64,000 nucleotides of DNA from CAVYEM01 sp963767635 (GTDB taxonomy: Bacteria > Vulcanimicrobiota > Vulcanimicrobiia > Vulcanimicrobiales > Vulcanimicrobiaceae): assembly GCA_963767635.1 (NCBI GenBank), contig CAVYEM010000001.1:62001-126000 (forward strand), read 5' to 3'. Under the pieces are notes generated by a model. That model was not told the DNA's origin. It saw only the letters and a list, made by a program, of their open reading frames with translations, and did no database searches. Positions 26,792 to 35,035 of the stretch are shown in pieces. The position numbers and the translations under genes were made by a program. Numbering within the stretch: the first letter of the stretch is position 1; each line of letters opens with the position of its first letter.

Positions 26792-26966
26792 ACGCCGTGA
26801 GGCATGGGCCGTCGTTACCCGTTCCGGCGGAACAACCGTCATATGCTACACGGAGTCCGAGGAAGAGGGGCGCGCAGCGTTGGAGCGCCGCGGTCTGAAC
26901 GACGGCGGAGTACGCTTAGCGCGCGTTCGAGCAGACCTTAGTACGGGAAATGAAGTCGAGGTGTAA
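26769..26966 (+). CDS. small hypothetical protein overlapping the previous gene
   Basis: The frame from ATG 26769 reads MPIWWAPERREAWAVVTRSG and then an acidic ESEEEGRAALERRGLNDGG helix. It overlaps the upstream gene's 3' end by 23 bases. The product is 65 residues and has no family I know. Coding is plausible because of compact spacing, but unproven. Confidence 0.4.
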   Translation: MPIWWAPERREAWAVVTRSGGTTVICYTESEEEGRAALERRGLNDGGVRLARVRADLSTGNEVEV

Positions 26967-27151
26967 TGATATGGCTTCGAACCGAAGCTCTGCCGTAGAA
27001 GGGCTCGTAAATGCGTGCGCATTGCTCGTGTGAGCCCTGCCAACTTTCGCGACCCGCGTGTCCGTAATTTTACTTTCCACGAACCTATCGCAGCTTAGAA
27101 AGCGCGCCGTGTGTTTCTTTTCCCTGCGCGCTAGGGTTCCGCACCGCGCGT

Positions 27152-27182
27152 CGGTCCGTCCGCAGTTTTATGCGGCGGACCG
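27152..27182 (+). repeat. hairpin unit, copy 1
   Basis: Arms CGGTCCG-T-CCGCA and TGCGG-CGGACCG enclose the loop GTTTTA, giving a 12-base-pair stem with one bulge. The same hairpin, loop included, recurs at 28314-28342. Each copy lies upstream of a TTG-started small gene with an AGGAG-type ribosome site. It could be an RNA regulatory leader or a protein-binding site. Confidence 0.65.
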
Positions 27183-27232
27183 CCGCGCTACCACGGCCGA
27201 TACAATGACGCACGCTCCAGGAGGGCAACAAG

Positions 27233-27554
27233 TTGACGGAAACCGGCAATACCCCAGTGAGATCGGCCGCTGAGCTGCTCATCGCTCGACCATGCTAGGA
27301 TTTGAAACGGCAAAGCGAATTGGAGAGTGGAAGACTTCACTAGACGATCTAACGGGCAAAAGTATCGTCTCAGCGCAGGTGAATAACCGGCACATGGAAC
27401 TCGTGTCGGGCGACGGCCTTACGTGTCGTTCTACGGCTTGATCGAGGCCGTGCCGCCAGGCGGGACAAGTCTCTACGACTACGCCTCTGCGAACTCGCGC
27501 TATAGGTGCTCCTTGCGGCCCTCTTCGCGAGAATTGTTTTTCAGGCGGTATTAA
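27233..27554 (+). pseudogene. paralogue of the 28377 gene, two frameshifts
   Basis: After a GGAGG and a TTG start, the frames together encode a product parallel to the next gene: LTETGNTPVRSAAELLIARP, then GKSIVSAQVNNRHMELVSGDG, then VSFYGLIEAVPPGG. The matching parts in the intact copy are GKTIVLARVDRRHIELVTND and FYGLIEAV. Single-base shifts near 27290 and 27425 break it. The tail is about 20 residues longer than in the intact copy. Confidence 0.55.
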
Positions 27555-27826
27555 CGGCAAAAAAAGCCTCGCCAAACCACTCGTGAAAATCCGCGAAAAG
27601 TTGTGGAAGACGCGCGCAAAGCGTCTCCTCTCGCGCGCTCAAACTGAGGCCGTGCTTTTGGGTTCTCAGAGACCAGAAACGTTCGTCCTCGTTTCCTCGA
27701 TTTAGCTAGTCGAGATAGACGAAATGGCGGCAAACCGCGTTTCAGCCCGATGGGCGGCGCCCGGACGTACAAAAGAAAGACAGGAAGGATTGGCGGCAAA
27801 GTTGGACCTCAGCCGATACTCGCGCT

Positions 27827-28093
27827 ATGAAAAAGGGAGCGAGAATCGATGTGCGCCTCAGCGCAGCAGAAAACCAACGGTTCGAACGACGGCGGAAAGC
27901 CGCACCGCAGGGGTTTAACCGGGCTAAATATGCGCGGTCGCTACTGCTGGCGGACCGCCTGATTCCGGCCGAGCACCTCGTGAACGAAATGCGCGAACTA
28001 CGGTTGGCTCTGGCGCATCAGATTCCCCAGTCGGTAACAGCGCGCGTAGAGGAGCTTTACTGCGCTGCACTTGATGCGGTCATCAAGAAGTAG
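27827..28093 (+). CDS. ribbon-helix-helix-like protein, possible mobilisation accessory
   Basis: The 88-residue product starts MKKGARIDVRLSAAENQRFE, the pattern of a ribbon-helix-helix DNA-binding N-terminus, followed by helices (KYARSLLLADRL, EMRELRLALAHQI). It resembles MobC-type relaxosome accessory proteins or RHH antitoxins. No relaxase is visible in the window. Confidence 0.5.
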   Translation: MKKGARIDVRLSAAENQRFERRRKAAPQGFNRAKYARSLLLADRLIPAEHLVNEMRELRLALAHQIPQSVTARVEELYCAALDAVIKK

Positions 28094-28313
28094 TAAGGGT
28101 ATGGGCGCAGCGCGTTGGCGACTGGGCCAATAGTTCGGAAATTCCGCGGCGACCGCAACGGGCCGGTAAAGGCATCGCGGGCACCTGTCGCGGCCGCGAT
28201 GGCACATCGCTTATCATGTCGAGACCGGCAACTCGGATGTCGGCGCTAGTGCTGTGTGGAGCTCGCTCCTAACTCAGCGTTCCAAACGGAGCACGTTAGT
28301 ACCGTAGCGCGAG

Positions 28314-28342
28314 GGTCCGCCCGCAGTTTTATGCGGCGGACC
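28314..28342 (+). repeat. hairpin unit, copy 2
   Basis: GGTCCG-C-CCGCA and TGCGG-CGGACC around the same GTTTTA loop as at 27152-27182. It is followed within 22 bases by a consensus AGGAGGT (28364-28370) for the downstream gene. Conservation of the loop as well as the stem suggests function rather than a chance palindrome. Confidence 0.65.
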
Positions 28343-28376
28343 GTCGCGCTATAGTCCTACTACAGGAGGTGCTGAA

Positions 28377-28628
28377 TTGGACGAATCCCTTGAACCTGGA
28401 ACCGGCTCGCGGTCAGAGCACCTGATCCGCCAGGCATCCTACGACTTTGAGCGCGACGCCGCACTTCGGCGCTCGGCTATCGAAATACAGAAGATTGCCG
28501 GCAAAACTATCGTCTTGGCCCGAGTCGATCGCCGGCACATCGAACTCGTCACCAACGACGGCTGTCGTTTTGCGTTCTACGGGCTCATTGAGGCCGTTGC
28601 ACCTGACGAAGCGGGCCTGTTTGACTAG
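28377..28628 (+). CDS. small hypothetical protein of a duplicated unit
   Basis: An 83-residue protein starts with TTG at 28377, seven bases after AGGAGGT. It has an acidic N-terminus, a helix (ERDAALRRSAIEIQKIAG) and a beta-rich C-terminal half (KTIVLARVDRRHIELVTND, FAFYGLIEAV) that may form a small barrel. A damaged paralogue with the same hairpin leader lies 1.1 kb upstream. Function unknown. Confidence 0.55.
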   Translation: MDESLEPGTGSRSEHLIRQASYDFERDAALRRSAIEIQKIAGKTIVLARVDRRHIELVTNDGCRFAFYGLIEAVAPDEAGLFD

Positions 28629-28762
28629 CAACGTCCGTTACGGCATTTGAGCACGAACAAGCCAAAGAAATACCGCATTACCGCTGGGTCGCAGCCGGGC
28701 ACCTCCGCGGATTCCGACACGGCACACGGCGACTCCAAACTTGTGCCGATACTCGGTCCACA

Positions 28763-29209
28763 ATGAACGACAAGCACAGCGTACGAAGCCGCGGTTTTAA
28801 ACTTAAGGTTCGGGTCTGTTTCCGGAGCCGGCCGACATGCCGCACAATCCTGGTTGATGTCCATGCAGCGTACTGGCACTTCCTCGATTTGGCGTTTTCG
28901 TTGGGGGAGCGCAATGAGCCCGGTTTCATCCGGAGTCACGAATCAAGACGGGTTCCACCTGCACTTCAAAACGATCTGAAAGAACCGATGCTCTACTTGC
29001 TCGATAACGGCAGACCTGGCGCGCCATACGACATCTATCTGAGCGACGCCTCGTTTCTCATCGACGATGTGACTTCATGCAGTTCGTCGCCGGTCACTAA
29101 CTCCGAGCAGCCGCGGCTGCCCGGCTTTTCACTTGAGTCGACGCAACTGCCAAACCAAACGCGAGCGTTGGCGCTCGCGGCGCCATGCCTGAGAAACCAT
29201 GGAAACTAA
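28763..29209 (+). CDS. hypothetical protein, uncertain
   Basis: A 148-codon frame with an ATG start and no recognisable domain. Its 3' end overlaps the excisionase-like gene by 11 bases and contains a strong hairpin (GCGAGCG-TTGG-CGCTCGC near 29160-29177), which argues against strict coding there. It may be non-coding. Confidence 0.25.
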   Translation: MNDKHSVRSRGFKLKVRVCFRSRPTCRTILVDVHAAYWHFLDLAFSLGERNEPGFIRSHESRRVPPALQNDLKEPMLYLLDNGRPGAPYDIYLSDASFLIDDVTSCSSSPVTNSEQPRLPGFSLESTQLPNQTRALALAAPCLRNHGN

Positions 29210-29741
29210 AAAAGCAAACCTTCAAGCGGAGTTCACGCAAGCGCCAGACGTTGTTAAACCGCGTACTTTGGATGACGCGCTCTTCTGCGAATCGAGCGAT
29301 CCAGGAATCGAAGCTGCAGCCGCGGTCCAATCGACGCGGAGCATTCCGGAACGCAAGTTTCTGGACATCGATGAGGCTGGAGTCTACCTCGGCTGTTCAA
29401 AACGCACGATCTACAAGCTGTGTGCGTTGAGGAAACTCGCGTACCACGAAGCCGCAGGCGTTCGTTGGTTTCTAAAAGAGGACTTGGACGAATACATCGC
29501 CAGTGGACGCGTGGACGTGTTATGGTGGCCGGCGGCACTCGAGGAAAACCGCGTGAGCGCGAGCAGTTTGCCTTCGTGGTGGCAAAAAGGTATGCGCCGG
29601 AAAAGCGGTGGCCGAATCGAGTGGCGATTCTATGTTGTAACGCCAGACCGGCTCAAAACAGGTGTCGGCTTACGGACGTACCATCACGGAACTGAAGGCG
29701 GAACGGAAGCGCTTGGAGCGTCTCTACGAGTTTGCTCCTGA
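29199..29741 (+). CDS. excisionase-like HTH protein, possibly running into integrase
   Basis: Residues 50-105 form a MerR/excisionase-type winged helix (KFLDIDEAGVYLGCSKRTIY, then WFLKEDLDEYIASG). Downstream in the same frame, KSGGRIEWRFYVVTPDR resembles the N-terminal arm-binding beta sheet of a tyrosine recombinase. The end of this frame may therefore belong to the integrase, with an indel near 29650-29680 separating the two. It probably controls excision direction of the island. Confidence 0.65.
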   Translation: METKKANLQAEFTQAPDVVKPRTLDDALFCESSDPGIEAAAAVQSTRSIPERKFLDIDEAGVYLGCSKRTIYKLCALRKLAYHEAAGVRWFLKEDLDEYIASGRVDVLWWPAALEENRVSASSLPSWWQKGMRRKSGGRIEWRFYVVTPDRLKTGVGLRTYHHGTEGGTEALGASLRVCS

Positions 29742-30744
29742 GCGTATCACGCTAAATGACCTGCTCGATCGCTACATTGATGAGAAGCGTTCAAACAAGA
29801 AGATCGATCAACGTAAAGTCGCCGATACCGAAAGCCGCTTCGAGCGGTTGATTCGGCCTCAACTCGGTCGCCTGACCATCGGTGCCCTGTGTATGAACTG
29901 GGCCGTCTTAGGCGAGCATTTTCGGTCGCTCTGTAACAAGCATCCGAACAGCTACGTAGTCCGGCGCGTTTTTGATGAATTAAGGGGCGCGTTCAAGTAT
30001 GCCGTCGCGCGTCAATTGTGCGCGATCAATCCGGTTCTACACTTGGAGCGTCCGAAGTACGCAGCGCAAAAGAAGCGCCAGCCTTTCACACTCGATCAGG
30101 TCCTGGATCTGCTCATCAAAGCCGTCGGACGGGACCGGGTTATCATCGCCTTCTTAGTTATGACCGGCGTGCGGACGTGGAGCGAGATGAGCGGCCTTCG
30201 TGTCCGGGACTGCAACTTATTAAAGAAAACCGTGCAACTTAGTACGTTTGTCCGCCGCGATGAGAAAGGGCGGCCGGTTGAAAAGCCAGAGATCGCCGGC
30301 GAACCGCGCGGCAAAACACAACGAGCCGAGCGGGAGATACCGCTGATTGAACCGCTAATCGATATGTTGGAGCCTTACATCCGTTCCGCCGGCCTCGGGC
30401 CTGATGACTACTTATTTCCGAATAAACGTGGCGGTCTTCTCAGAGGCAACAACTGGTGTCGGCGCGTGTGGAAGGATCTCGCAGAGGCTGTTGGTAGGCC
30501 TGAAGCCGTGCCATACGAGCTTCGGCACACGACCAATACGTTGCTCGCCGCACTTGGGGTCGACGTAGGGACGCGGGCGGCAATATGTGGTCACTCGACG
30601 GCGGTTAACGAATCCGTATACACAAAGAGCACTCTCGAAGCCAAACGCGAAGCTCTGGACAAGTTAGGCGTGCTCTTTCCGAAGATTGCGTCGATGCCTA
30701 CGGCACCTGACGAGCGAGAAAGTGGCGCAGAAGGCGCCGCATAG
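29662..30744 (+). CDS. tyrosine recombinase (island integrase)
   Basis: A 360-residue integrase with an SAM-like core-binding domain (ITLNDLLDRYIDEKR) and catalytic domain. Visible active-site elements are the first Arg in MTGVRTWSEMSGL, the lysine hairpin near GKTQRAEREIPL, YELRHTTNTLLAALG (Tyr replaces the usual first His of HxxR), ICGHSTA and the nucleophile in SVYTKSTLEAKRE. The frame lacks the N-terminal arm-binding region, which may be in the preceding frame. It lies 7 kb from the tRNA end, not adjacent as usual; relics of close relatives lie at 11533 and 37650. Confidence 0.85.
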   Translation: MSAYGRTITELKAERKRLERLYEFAPERITLNDLLDRYIDEKRSNKKIDQRKVADTESRFERLIRPQLGRLTIGALCMNWAVLGEHFRSLCNKHPNSYVVRRVFDELRGAFKYAVARQLCAINPVLHLERPKYAAQKKRQPFTLDQVLDLLIKAVGRDRVIIAFLVMTGVRTWSEMSGLRVRDCNLLKKTVQLSTFVRRDEKGRPVEKPEIAGEPRGKTQRAEREIPLIEPLIDMLEPYIRSAGLGPDDYLFPNKRGGLLRGNNWCRRVWKDLAEAVGRPEAVPYELRHTTNTLLAALGVDVGTRAAICGHSTAVNESVYTKSTLEAKREALDKLGVLFPKIASMPTAPDERESGAEGAA

Positions 30745-30771
30745 CAAAACACGTACAGCAAAAGAGGAAAT

Positions 30772-30885
30772 GTGTTGAAGACCATCATCGAAGCAATCGT
30801 AGAATTTTTTGGATCGCTTCTGGGGATTCGAAGCGTAATCGATCGACCTCTGCGCAGGTCGTCAGACTCGCGATCACAAGGATGA
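30772..30885 (+). CDS. 37-aa open frame conserved downstream of integrase (copy 2)
   Basis: Starts GTG-TTG-AAG after AAGAGG. The product begins MLKTIIEAIVEFFGSLLGIR, an amphipathic hydrophobic helix, then a basic tail. The related copy at 11605 keeps the first part with several third-position changes. It could be a small membrane-active peptide of the element; no function is known to me. Confidence 0.4.
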   Translation: MLKTIIEAIVEFFGSLLGIRSVIDRPLRRSSDSRSQG

Positions 30886-31253
30886 GTAGTAGTTCCGAGT
30901 TTGAGGGAGATACTACGTGGACTGTGGGACCTAATCGAGGGTCTCTGGAATGAAGAACGCGTCCTCGCTCGTAACGCGGAGCCGCCACTTAATCGCGTTC
31001 CGACGGCCGATGGACTGAGTTATCGAAGATAACTATCGCCGGCGTCTGCCACGTCGGATAGAGCGTACCGCAATGTCCTCTCACTGCTGTCGTTTTGCGG
31101 TACTTTGCGAACGTCGCCTCAATGAGGTTATCTCCGGGGGTGCGAGACGGACGCTCAGAGGTCGAAAAATGCGTCTCCCGCGTCCTCCCGGCCCCTTTCA
31201 TTGTCGCCAAACGGTTGACAGCAGTTCGAAAGCTGCATAACCTACGGGACAGC
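30886..31253. other. stretch without a recognisable gene, ending in a promoter
   Basis: Homology with the 11.6 kb copy stops near 30890. No protein family is visible in the rest. Near its right end TTGACA (31215-31220) and TAACCT (31238-31243) with a 17-base spacer form a possible promoter for the XRE gene starting at 31254. The spacer contains GCAG/CTGC arms. Confidence 0.4.
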
Positions 31254-31588
31254 ATGAAAACTCTTGGTGAGCGAATTCGGGAGTAAGGGAGCAAAAGGAC
31301 ATTTCGCTCCGTGAACTCGCTAGGGTCATTGGCACGTCGGCAGCGTTTCTTTCCGACGTAGAACTTGGCCGAAGGCACCCCTCACCGCCGGTGCTCAAGG
31401 ATTTAGCGAAGCGGTTAGGGACGACCGACAAGGATCTTGAGCAGTTCGACCGACGGCCGCCTATAAAGGATCTGCAACGTCGAGCTGCCATCAATCCCGC
31501 GTACGGCGTTCTCCTTCGAAGAGTTCTCGAGGACGACGATCCTGAAGCCGTGATTAACTGGCTTGAGAAACGTCGCAAGAAATCATGA
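31254..31588 (+). CDS. XRE-family regulator, one frameshift
   Basis: MKTLGERIRE is followed by a stop, but one missing base near 31283 lets the frame continue REQKDISLRELARVIGTSAA, FLSDVELGRRHPSPPVLKDL and on to a 110-residue XRE protein ending KRRKKS. Its stop overlaps the ImmA gene start (ATGA). Together they form a classic XRE/ImmA regulator-protease pair, in which the protease removes the repressor on a signal. The likely target is the operator at 32298-32317 just downstream. Confidence 0.75.
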
Positions 31589-32280
31589 GGACACGTAGCA
31601 TAGCCGACGGGCCATTCAGGGAGCGGCCGTACTACTCGCTTGATGAAATCGAGCAAATGTGCTGGGATGAACTCCATAAGGCTGGGCTCTATCCAGAAAC
31701 ACCGTCCCGGATTCGTATTGATCGCTTTGTTGAAAAGCGGTTTAACGTAAGCATCACTTACGATGATCTACCCAAGGGCCTGCTCGGCTTTACAGAGTTT
31801 GGCCCGAAAGGTGTTGTTGCCGTGGTCGTTTCTAAGACGCTCGATGACGGTTATCAGAGTTCCGAACGCCGAATCCGTACCACACTGGCGCACGAATCTG
31901 GCCACGGCCTTCTGCACACCTATCTCTTGGCGCTTGGCGCTGAGACGCGGTCAATGTTTGAGGGTGCCGTCGATGATCGTCACCGGCTATTATGTCGCGA
32001 GGACGCGTCTTCGAACTGGAAGCCTGGCAAGTACGACGGCAAATGGTGGGAGCATCAGGCTAATCTTGCAATGAGCTCGTTGCTATTACCGCGCGGGCTC
32101 GTGGATCTCGCGCTTGATCGGATGTTGAACTCGAGCGGTTCGCTTGGTGTTAAGACCGTTGCAAGCGACCGCCGCAACGACGCGGTGAATACGTTAGCAG
32201 GCGTATTCGATGTAAATCCAGTGGTCGCTCGGATTCGGCTCGACGCCCTCTACCCGGAGAGCGCGCAGTTGACGCTCTAA
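31585..32280 (+). CDS. ImmA/IrrE-type metallopeptidase
   Basis: The 231-residue protein has the COG2856 zinc-peptidase motif HESGHGLLHTYL near residue 109 and a later WWEHQANLAMSSLLLP with the third ligand region. Its C-terminal helices (VFDVNPVVARIRLDALYP) are a small winged or helical domain seen in this family. It probably cleaves the overlapping XRE repressor and so induces the ubiquitin-like operon. The -35 box of the downstream promoter lies inside its last codons. Confidence 0.85.
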   Translation: MRTRSIADGPFRERPYYSLDEIEQMCWDELHKAGLYPETPSRIRIDRFVEKRFNVSITYDDLPKGLLGFTEFGPKGVVAVVVSKTLDDGYQSSERRIRTTLAHESGHGLLHTYLLALGAETRSMFEGAVDDRHRLLCREDASSNWKPGKYDGKWWEHQANLAMSSLLLPRGLVDLALDRMLNSSGSLGVKTVASDRRNDAVNTLAGVFDVNPVVARIRLDALYPESAQLTL

Positions 32281-32317
32281 AATTTTTTCGCTATACTGTA
32301 AGCTGACGGAAGCTTAC
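32269..32317 (+). promoter_or_regulatory. promoter and operator of the ubiquitin-like operon
   Basis: TTGACG (32269-32274), a 17-base spacer and TATACT (32292-32297) form a near-consensus promoter. Directly after the -10 lies a perfect inverted repeat GTAAGCT-N6-AGCTTAC (32298-32317) covering the expected transcription start. A repressor bound there, probably the XRE protein, would block initiation. A leader of about 100 bases follows, with AAAGGAG before the Ubl start. Confidence 0.75.
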
Positions 32318-32415
32318 GATGTTGCCCGCGTGCGGCGTGATGGACCGGCTGATTCAACGGGTCTTTGCTTGTCGCCACAACTACCTGTAACGCCACCCCT
32401 GTAAAGGAGTAAAGC

Positions 32416-32684
32416 ATGTCTGAAGAACCCCATGTCCTCGGCGTCTCAGTAATTACCCCGAAGGGGCTGTATCCGAACAATGAGGACTATCGCCGGGTCC
32501 ATTCCAACGAGAAGATTCAGGCTCTCCTCGATTTAGTGAAGGAAGAGCAAAAGATTACCAATACCGATGGCTGGGTCGTTACGGTTGGCGAACGGGACGT
32601 CAACCCGGCCAAGACGTTCAAGAAGAAGACTTGAAGTGCGTGGTCGACATGGAATGGCACAAAGGCGAGGGTGGCGGTGGCTAG
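32416..32684 (+). CDS. ubiquitin-like modifier with Gly-rich C-terminus, one apparent indel
   Basis: The frame as printed stops after 72 residues (ending KTFKKKT, stop 32632-32634). With one base restored in the ACTTG run near 32629 (ACTTTG), it continues LKCVVDMEWHKGEGGGG to a stop at 32682-32684, giving about 89 residues. The body has a beta-grasp-like pattern (LGVSVITPKGLYPN, an ALLDLVKEEQKI helix, WVVTVGERDV strand). A tetra-glycine end is what an activated ubiquitin-like protein needs. AAAGGAG precedes the ATG, and the end overlaps the E2 gene. The assignment rests on the neighbours, the tail and the fold pattern. Confidence 0.75.
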
Positions 32685-33132
32685 TGAAGCGATCGCGCGC
32701 CCGCTCTTCGAGCAAGACGTAGGTCACCTCACGGAGGCAGCAGCGAAAGTAATGGGCGTAGTCGTAAATGCAAGAGAGTGGCCTGTGTTTGACGTCACGA
32801 TCTTGCACAAGACGCCCGTGCGGCTCCGCTTCACGTGTAAGGAGTGGGACGCATTACCGCCGTCGATTGCATTCCTAAATCCGGACGGGAGTCCTTACAC
32901 GGGCAATGTGCCGCCGGGTAACATTTTCAATAAGAACTTAGGGGACGTTTTCATCTGCATGCCGGGATCTCGCGAGTATGAGACCGTTGGGAACCATCAC
33001 GCCGATGACTGGGAGAACTATCGTGGCAAAGACGATATGACGATCCTCGGAATTTTTCAAAAGCTCGTCGCGCATGGCTTAGAGGGATTTGAAACTCCGT
33101 TGCCCGCGCGCGGTGCTGCATTGCACGATTGA
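32677..33132 (+). CDS. E2-like conjugating enzyme
   Basis: A 151-residue protein of the bacterial E2/UBC-like type. Beta strands (FDVTILHKTPVRLRFTCKEW), LPPSIAFLNPDGSPYTGNVP and GDVFICMPGSREYET precede HHADDWENYRG and a C-terminal helix (MTILGIFQKLVAHGL). The Cys in VFIC occupies the position of the catalytic Cys after the NPxxG-like strand; the eukaryotic HPN motif is not kept. The GTG at 32677 overlaps the Ubl end. It would accept the Ubl from the E1 and pass it to targets. Confidence 0.75.
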   Translation: MASEAIARPLFEQDVGHLTEAAAKVMGVVVNAREWPVFDVTILHKTPVRLRFTCKEWDALPPSIAFLNPDGSPYTGNVPPGNIFNKNLGDVFICMPGSREYETVGNHHADDWENYRGKDDMTILGIFQKLVAHGLEGFETPLPARGAALHD

Positions 33133-33553
33133 GCTGATGCAGGAAGCTGGGCGGTCCGAAATGGAGCGCGTGGTTTTTTGGCTTGCGCACAGCCCGACCG
33201 ACCTCGGTCTTATTGTTCAGGCCTATTCGCCTCAACAAACGGCGGCGTTTGATTTCTTTCACATTCCGAAAGAGGCAATGCGAGCGCTGATGCAGCACCT
33301 TCGCAAAGGACACCTCTCGTTGGTTGCGCAGGTGCATTCGCATCCGCTAGAGGCTTTCCACTCTCGGGCCGACGATCGCGAAGCGATCGTGCGTCACGAG
33401 GGTGCCCTCTCGATTGTCGCGCCTCATTTTGCACTATCGTTGACCGCCCAGTCTTTTAAAGATGAGTGTGCGTTCTTTGTGCTAACGAAGGAAGATAATT
33501 GGAGAGCGATTCCTGCTAGCGATCGTGATTCGTTTTTCGAGGTTTTGGCATGA
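33089..33553 (+). CDS. JAB/MPN (JAMM) metalloprotease
   Basis: The JAMM zinc motif is complete: an upstream Glu in MERVVFWLA, then QVHSHPLEAFHSRADDREA with HxH and the downstream Ser and Asp. Such proteases trim Ubl precursors or remove Ubl from targets. Here it could cut the Ubl behind its Gly tail or deconjugate it. The start is uncertain: TTG 33089 or GTG 33113, both inside the E2 gene. The end overlaps the E1 start as ATGA. Length is about 154 residues. Confidence 0.82.
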   Translation: MKLRCPRAVLHCTIELMQEAGRSEMERVVFWLAHSPTDLGLIVQAYSPQQTAAFDFFHIPKEAMRALMQHLRKGHLSLVAQVHSHPLEAFHSRADDREAIVRHEGALSIVAPHFALSLTAQSFKDECAFFVLTKEDNWRAIPASDRDSFFEVLA

Positions 33554-34917
33554 ACGCGCAGCGCGAGAACCGCCTGATGGTCGCGCATCTCTTAGGAATT
33601 GCTGAGGAAGATGCTTCAACTCGTCTTGCAGCGACGGTAGCAATAACGACCGATGGCTCGTCGGAAATAGCGTATGAGTTTACTGAAATCATTGGAAGAA
33701 CGTTGACCGTTGTAACTGATGGTCGGGCCGACGTCGAGGTCGTGTTTAGCTCCGAATCATCGTCTCGATCCGAAACACGATTCTTTGTATCTTTAGATGC
33801 CGACGGTCTTGTAGTATCGCGGGAAGGCCCATCTGTGATAGAGCCGTGCCACCCGTTACTTGCTGCGATCGCGTCTTGTTACGTCGCAGGAGTTGTTGTC
33901 TCGGCTGCGGTGGGAATTCATATGGGACAACCCTCACCATTCCGCGTCGACTTCAAGAAACTTGGTATTTCGGCCGATATGCTGCAGAAACGTCCATTTC
34001 TAGAGGACGCTGCGCTCGCTGGGGCGGGAGCGGTCGGTAATGGATTTCTTCGGGCCTTGCGGCATATCGACGTGCATGGGTCGCTCGCAGTTGTCGATCC
34101 CAAAAAAGTCTCAGATGGCAATACCAACCGATGCCTTTATTTTACGGATGAAAGCATAAGGAACGAGAAGGCTGAGGAGCTTTCGCAACGAGCGCAGGCC
34201 GACTTCAAAAATCTGAAATTGATGTCGTATGTTGGGGATTTTCAGACTATGTTGAGAGTAGGGATCCGAAACGGGTGCGACGGGTCTTTGTGGGAACTGA
34301 CAGCCGTCGGGTTCGTCGCCGTATTCAGGAAGAGCATCCCCTTGAGGTGATCGACGCCTCTACAAGCGATGCTTCGGAAATAATTGTCCATTCTCACCGC
34401 TACCCTACGCCGTATGCGTGTCTTGGATGTATCTATAAGCACACACCGGTCGAAGATAGTCGTGAGCTGGAAATTTCTGCCGCACTGGGCTTAACCGTTG
34501 ATGATGTTCGCAAGGACCGAATCGATGCTGAAATGGCTGAGAAGATCCTCAACAAGTATCCTCACCTCACCATCGAAGACATCGTTGGTACGGCATGCGA
34601 TAGTCTGTTCCGTAGCCTATGCAGCGAAATGGCATTGCAGCTTCCGGGTCAGGAGCAGGTTCTCAGCTCCCTTTGCTTTCGTTTCAGCCCTTGCTGGGTG
34701 CTTGATGGTCGTCGAGTTGTTGAGATTTGAGAGTCGTGATTTCCAATTCAACTACTTCTTCACCGACCCATGGATGCCGCCGCATTTAGAAACACGCATT
34801 AGGAGGCTGAAGGCTCAGAATTGCATGTTCTGTTCTCGGCCGGCGAACTTCGAGGTAATGGACGCGCTTTGGGCGGACATCCTAGGCCGTCTGATGTTGA
34901 ATGAGGGTACTTCTTGA
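33550..34917 (+). CDS. E1-like ThiF-fold activating enzyme, two indels
   Basis: Residues 1-150 are a family-specific N-terminal domain. The ThiF/E1 Rossmann fold follows with LAGAGAVGNGFLRAL and VVDPKKVSDGNTNRCLYF, the nucleotide-binding loop and the Asp/Asn-Arg adenylation residues. After an indel near 34243 it continues DYVESRDPKRVRRVFVG, ACLGCIYKHTPVEDSRE and, after another near 34660, FAFVSALAGCLMVVELLRFE and NCMFCSR. Cysteines in CLGC and CMFC could supply the thioester Cys or a zinc site. The reassembled product is about 455 residues. It would adenylate the Ubl C-terminus. Confidence 0.8.
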
Positions 34918-34940
34918 CGTAGCGCGCGCGGCGCTACAAT
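34914..34940 (+). promoter_or_regulatory. second promoter with palindrome, upstream of the zinc-ribbon gene
   Basis: TTGACG overlaps the E1 stop and TACAAT lies 15 bases on (34935-34940), a shorter spacer than ideal. The spacer is a perfect palindrome GTAGCGC-N5-GCGCTAC (34919-34937), so the layout resembles the operator-promoter of the Ubl operon with different arm bases. Leader length to the ATG at 35036 is again about 95 bases. Confidence 0.5.
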
Positions 34941-35035
34941 GGTTTTCTGCGCCGTTTGCTGCACGCAGGAGCCCCAGACCCACCAGCCGTTCGACGTTCG
35001 ATCGACGGGTGGCAGTCATCCGGCGATTCGGAGCC

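Noticed and set aside
32416..34917. CBASS type II accessory genes (Cap2/Cap3)
   Set aside because: E1 and E2 are separate proteins, a Ubl gene is present and no nucleotidyltransferase or effector is nearby.
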